This document shows, one piece after another, positions 61,077 through 64,000 of a DNA stretch of 64,000 nt (its first letter is position 1; each line of letters starts with the position of its first letter). Where the stretch lies: NCBI GenBank assembly GCA_040793985.1, contig JBFNJI010000001.1:62001-126000 (forward strand), read 5' to 3'. This stretch comes from Thiodiazotropha sp040793985 (GTDB lineage: Bacteria; Pseudomonadota; Gammaproteobacteria; Chromatiales; Chromatiaceae). Both the position numbers and the translations under genes were made by a program. Below the pieces are notes generated by a model. The model had not been told where the DNA came from. It saw nothing but the letters and a program-made list of their open reading frames with translations, and made no database searches.

Positions 61077-61920
61077 GCGCGACCTTCTTGAGAGGGAACG
61101 AGACGTGAATCTCCACACCCTGACCAAGTGCCGTCTTTAACCGCAAGGCAGCGTTTACCGAACTGGCGCGATCGCGCATACTCATCAATCCGATTCCCAA
61201 CTTGTCATTGATTTCACCGGCATCGAAACCGATGCCATTGTCGAGAATCGAAAGTTCGATGACATCGTGAGTCTGCATCAGACTCACCTTGACCCGACTC
61301 GCCTGCGAATACTTCATGGCATTGTTCAGCGACTCCTGCACGATTCTGTAGACCACACTCTTTAACTCTTCGGGTATGACCGATTCGTCGATCTGGAAAT
61401 CCGTATCCACCTTGAACTTGGTATTGAGCTGAGATAACTGACGGCACTGCCAGGTAATGGCCGCGAGCACGCCGAGATCGTCCAGTATCGCTGGACGGAT
61501 CGCACTGCAGATCGTCCTCACCTCATTCATCGCCTGCTTGACCATGGAAGAGAGTGTCTGCAGTGACTCCTTCTGCTGCTCCTTGAGCTGTAAGTCGCTG
61601 AGTTGATTATCGCAGCAATCGATACAGCTTTGGATATGCAGGTTCATGCTGGTGAGCAGCTGCCCCAGGCCGTCGTGCAACTCACGGGAGATCCGCTTCT
61701 TCTCCTCCTCTTCGGCCCCGATCCGGTTGGAAGAGATATCAGTATAGTCGATGGAATCAGGAAAACCGGACAGGAATCCTGACTCGACCATGGGCATTTT
61801 ACTTTTGAGGGATTTCGTTGTGCTGGAAGATTGGGGATTTGGATTGATAGTGGATAGAGAGAGGGCCAGATGAGACTGCCCCACAGCGACCAAACCGTTC
61901 TTGTCCTTCACCAAAGTCAT
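61066..61920 (-). CDS. soluble HisKA_3/NarX-type histidine kinase
   Basis: The 284-residue protein has no membrane segment and no recognised sensor domain in its short N-terminus (about 70 residues, Ser-rich). The HisKA_3 helix carries His82 (RISRELHDGLGQLL), and the ATPase domain is complete: N-box VYRIVQESLNNAMKYS, DNGIGFDAG, GIGLMSMRDRA, and the GQGVEI end. A CIDCCDNQ cysteine cluster lies between helix 1 and 2 of the dimerisation domain and could sense redox. Presumed partner of the adjacent response regulator; it could also phosphorylate the regulator in trans for the ATPase-defective membrane kinase. Confidence 0.92.
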   Translation of the reverse strand: MTLVKDKNGLVAVGQSHLALSLSTINPNPQSSSTTKSLKSKMPMVESGFLSGFPDSIDYTDISSNRIGAEEEEKKRISRELHDGLGQLLTSMNLHIQSCIDCCDNQLSDLQLKEQQKESLQTLSSMVKQAMNEVRTICSAIRPAILDDLGVLAAITWQCRQLSQLNTKFKVDTDFQIDESVIPEELKSVVYRIVQESLNNAMKYSQASRVKVSLMQTHDVIELSILDNGIGFDAGEINDKLGIGLMSMRDRASSVNAALRLKTALGQGVEIHVSFPLKKVALNG

Positions 61921-62305
61921 CTAAAGTCCTCGCATGCCCCTCATCAACATACTGCAGTCCTGTCAGTACGTGATGTTTGAATATCTTTAAATATGCAAAA
62001 TCCAGATCGTTATTTTTCGATTATTCCTGCACTGTTCGTGCCATTTTTATATTTTTATTTTTATTACATATAGTTATATTTTCTTTTTAATCTTTCTTAT
62101 TAGAAAATCTATCGAGTAACTGTAAATTATTCCGACAAATATGCAGTTAATTCCTACACCCTCATGGGTGATTTACCCTATTTTTGTCGTTATGTCGGAT
62201 AAATTTACAATTCATAACCCAATAGATTGACGGATTTACTTGACAATATCGGAGAACACGTTCTTTAACAACCGGCAATTTAACGACGCTGTCGGGCAGC
62301 GGCGG
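61921..62305. other. AT-rich right edge of the accessory block
   Basis: No gene is present in these 385 bp. An inverted pair TCCGACA (62131-62137) and TGTCGGA (62193-62199) and a hairpin CACCC-TCAT-GGGTG (62157-62170) are visible, and may be regulatory. I found no repeat matching the left edge of the block. Confidence 0.4.
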
Positions 62306-63061
62306 CTAGTCTAGAAGTTCGCAAACCCGTTTTAGATCATCTTGTGTATCGACCCCATGGCCGGGCTCGACTGCCGCCTCGCTTACATGGATCTTGTCGC
62401 CATGCCACAACACCCTGAGCTGTTCAAGCGACTCGGCACGCTCTATCGGTGCCCGGCCCAGGCTCACATATCGGGCGAGATAGCCAGACCGGTAGGCGTA
62501 GAGGCCAATATGGCGGGCAAAACCCGTGTCCGCGGGCAGCGGCGCGTCACTGTCAATAAACTCATCCCGATGCCACGGAACGGGGGCACGGCTGAAATAG
62601 AGGGCATACCCCTGCTGGTCGGTAACCACCTTGACCACATGCGGATCGAATAGCGTGTTGCGATCGGTGATGGCTGAGCAGAGCGTGGTCACGGCTGCGA
62701 CCTCATGGGTGTCCATGTCCATCGCGACCTGGCGTAACAGCTCCGGCGGCATACAGGGCTCGTCACCCTGAAGATTGACAATAATTTCATTGTCCGCCCA
62801 ATCCCGACTTGAGACCACCTCGGCGATACGATCGGAACCGCTGCGATGGTCTGACGAGGTCATGCAGACATCAGCGGAAAAGCCACGGCAGGCATCGGCA
62901 ATCTGTTGATTGTCGGTTGCAATCACGACCTCATTGGCACCGCTCTCCAGCGCACGTTCGAATACATGCCGGATCATCGGTTTTCCCGCCAAATCCAGTA
63001 ACGGCTTTCCCGGAAGCCGGACAGAGGCGTAGCGCGCGGGAATGACGACCTTGAATTGCAC
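62306..63061 (-). CDS. kdsB: 3-deoxy-manno-octulosonate cytidylyltransferase (CMP-KDO synthetase)
   Basis: The 251-residue protein starts at a GTG (63061) that shares one base with the stop of the gene before it. It has the family motifs VVIPARYASVRLPGKPLLDLAGKPMI, SDHRSGSDRIAEV, and VNLQGDEPCMPPELL. It activates KDO for lipid A inner-core synthesis in the cytoplasm. In Pseudomonas this gene is followed by the low-Mr phosphatase; here the 36-kb accessory block intervenes. Confidence 0.95.
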   Translation of the reverse strand: MQFKVVIPARYASVRLPGKPLLDLAGKPMIRHVFERALESGANEVVIATDNQQIADACRGFSADVCMTSSDHRSGSDRIAEVVSSRDWADNEIIVNLQGDEPCMPPELLRQVAMDMDTHEVAAVTTLCSAITDRNTLFDPHVVKVVTDQQGYALYFSRAPVPWHRDEFIDSDAPLPADTGFARHIGLYAYRSGYLARYVSLGRAPIERAESLEQLRVLWHGDKIHVSEAAVEPGHGVDTQDDLKRVCELLD

Positions 63062-63258
63062 TAGCCACCACCGTTGACGGAGATTTCTTCGTCCGCCGCC
63101 AGTTTTCTGGCCTCCTCCTCCAGCATTACTGGAATATCATCACGGATCGGAAATGCCAGCCGATCGCTCGGGCAGATAAGCTCGGCGGCCTTCTTGTCGT
63201 AGATAAGCTTCCCCTTGCAAAGTGGGCAAACCAGGATATCAAGCAGTTTTCTGTCCAT
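63061..63258 (-). CDS. Trm112-like zinc-ribbon-type protein
   Basis: The 65-residue protein has the motif LLDILVCPLCKGKLIYDKKAAELICPSDRLAFPIRDDIPVMLEEEA. It matches the small Trm112/UPF0434 (YcaR) family found between lpxK and kdsB. Three cysteines (CPLC and ICPS) could hold zinc. It overlaps lpxK by 20 bp and kdsB by one base. Function in bacteria is uncertain. Confidence 0.9.
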   Translation of the reverse strand: MDRKLLDILVCPLCKGKLIYDKKAAELICPSDRLAFPIRDDIPVMLEEEARKLAADEEISVNGGG

Positions 63259-64000
63259 CTCTGAACCTTTTCGTCAGTGCTACCAGGGCATTATCAAAAC
63301 CAGGATCCACCTCAACCGTTGCCGGTACATACCAGTGCTCGGGTTGTGCAAACAGTTCGCACTTTACCGCATCTTTCTCAGTCATGAGAACTGTCTGGTT
63401 TGAAAAAGCCTGCAAGTCGTCCGCGGTGAAGGCGTGATGATCAGGGAAGGGATGCCGTTGAAGGCTCAGCCCCATCCCCTCGAGCATTTTGAAAAACCGC
63501 TCTGGATGACCAATACCCGCGATTGCTTGTATCGCGTCTGCGGTGAATGTATTCAATGCTCTCGCCTCACCCCGTCCATCCAGGGCTACAGCTTCCACAG
63601 CCTTCAACCGCATACTGTGCTGATCCTCATTCGCCTTGCCATTGACGATTACCAGATCTGCCTCACTCAACCGCCGTCTCCTTTCACGCAGCGGGCCCGC
63701 CGGCAGACAGAGACCGTTACCAAATCGGCGTACCCCATCGATTACTGCGATCTCCAGGTCTCTTGCCAGAGCATAGTGCTGCAGACCGTCGTCGGATATT
63801 ATGAGGTCGCATTGATGTTCGGCCAGCAGGCGTTGGGCGACAGCCGATCTATCCGGCCCCGCATAGACCGGGCAGCCGGTTCGCCTTCTCAGCAAGAGGG
63901 CCTCGTCTCCCACCTCGCTGGCCAGGGTATCTGTTTTCACTTCACGGGGCCACTGCGGAGAATCCCCGCCATAACCCCGGGTCACAATCCCCGGTTTGAA
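63239..64000 (-). CDS. lpxK: tetraacyldisaccharide 4'-kinase LpxK, 5' end beyond window
   Basis: The frame is open to the window end, so the N-terminus with the Walker A motif is missing. Visible are the motif just after it (KPGIVTRGYGG), DLIISDDGLQHYALARDLEIAVIDG with the catalytic Asp pair, LCLPAGPLRE, and the C-terminal GIGHPERFF and VLMTEKDAVK motifs. LpxK phosphorylates the 4'-position of the lipid A precursor. At least 253 residues are encoded here. It is the first visible gene of the lpxK-trm112-kdsB operon. Confidence 0.95.
   Translation of the reverse strand, partial: FKPGIVTRGYGGDSPQWPREVKTDTLASEVGDEALLLRRRTGCPVYAGPDRSAVAQRLLAEHQCDLIISDDGLQHYALARDLEIAVIDGVRRFGNGLCLPAGPLRERRRRLSEADLVIVNGKANEDQHSMRLKAVEAVALDGRGEARALNTFTADAIQAIAGIGHPERFFKMLEGMGLSLQRHPFPDHHAFTADDLQAFSNQTVLMTEKDAVKCELFAQPEHWYVPATVEVDPGFDNALVALTKRFRDGQKTA

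Noticed and set aside
26239..62305. Prophage or integrative element as origin of the accessory block
   Set aside because: No integrase, transposase, phage gene, tRNA end or flanking direct repeat was seen; insertion by homologous exchange or simple rearrangement remains possible.

Overview
The window looks like the chromosome of a sulfur-oxidising gammaproteobacterium related to Chromatiales or Sedimenticola-type lineages. The pointers are a TusA/DsrE2 persulfide pair, a Gly/Tyr-rich sulfur-globule-type protein, many c-type multihaem cytochromes, and a housekeeping core (rluC, rne, sppA, kdsB, lpxK) of typical gammaproteobacterial sequence. I see no IS element, phage gene, CRISPR array, tRNA or rRNA. 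The lineage is inferred from gene content; no marker gene was compared.

Layout. 1-2.0 kb: the end of a secreted Cys/His-rich protein, then a TetR regulator in front of tusA and dsrE2, with one 15-bp operator-like sequence before tetR and again before tusA. 2.0-5.8 kb: an unknown protein and a TolB-propeller/M28 peptidase/PDZ protein. 5.9-12.0 kb: a respiratory island. It holds an octahaem tetrathionate-reductase-family cytochrome with a b-type cytochrome, a pentahaem cytochrome and, divergently, an octahaem HAO-family cytochrome with a NapC/NirT-type tetrahaem partner. 12.0-19.4 kb: a cupin, a class V aminotransferase, the sulfur-globule-type protein behind an FNR-like box, hypE, and a PKD-domain autotransporter. 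19.5-26.2 kb: the conserved block sppA - HAD phosphatase - rluC / rne / low-Mr phosphatase, with a long rne leader.

26.2-62.3 kb is an accessory block lying between the low-Mr phosphatase and kdsB, which are near neighbours in Pseudomonas. It begins with a type II secretion operon (gspD-E-F-H-I-J-K-L-M and a GspC/N-like gene) that has no recognisable gspG, and a subtilisin-like protease with Calx-beta domains. A minus-strand run from 59.8 to 40.0 kb follows. In order of transcription it encodes a 1975-residue surface protein, three related cupredoxin or multicopper-oxidase proteins, a small membrane protein, a seven-repeat Calx-beta protein with a Gly-rich C-terminal anchor, an SCO protein, a cytochrome c/periplasmic-binding-protein fusion and a membrane histidine kinase with an eroded ATPase domain. 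A LuxR-type response regulator and an intact soluble kinase close the block. 62.3-64.0 kb returns to the lipid A/KDO genes (kdsB, a Trm112-like protein, lpxK cut by the window end).

The most interesting part is 40-60 kb. The first two oxidases hold complementary halves of the multicopper-oxidase copper ligands and the third has lost nearly all of them. Next to them are a copper-delivery (SCO) protein and a haem-containing binding protein joined to a degenerate kinase. My working hypothesis is a surface-exposed, T2SS-exported copper redox assembly with its own redox sensor. I know of no named system with this composition, but that could not be searched here.
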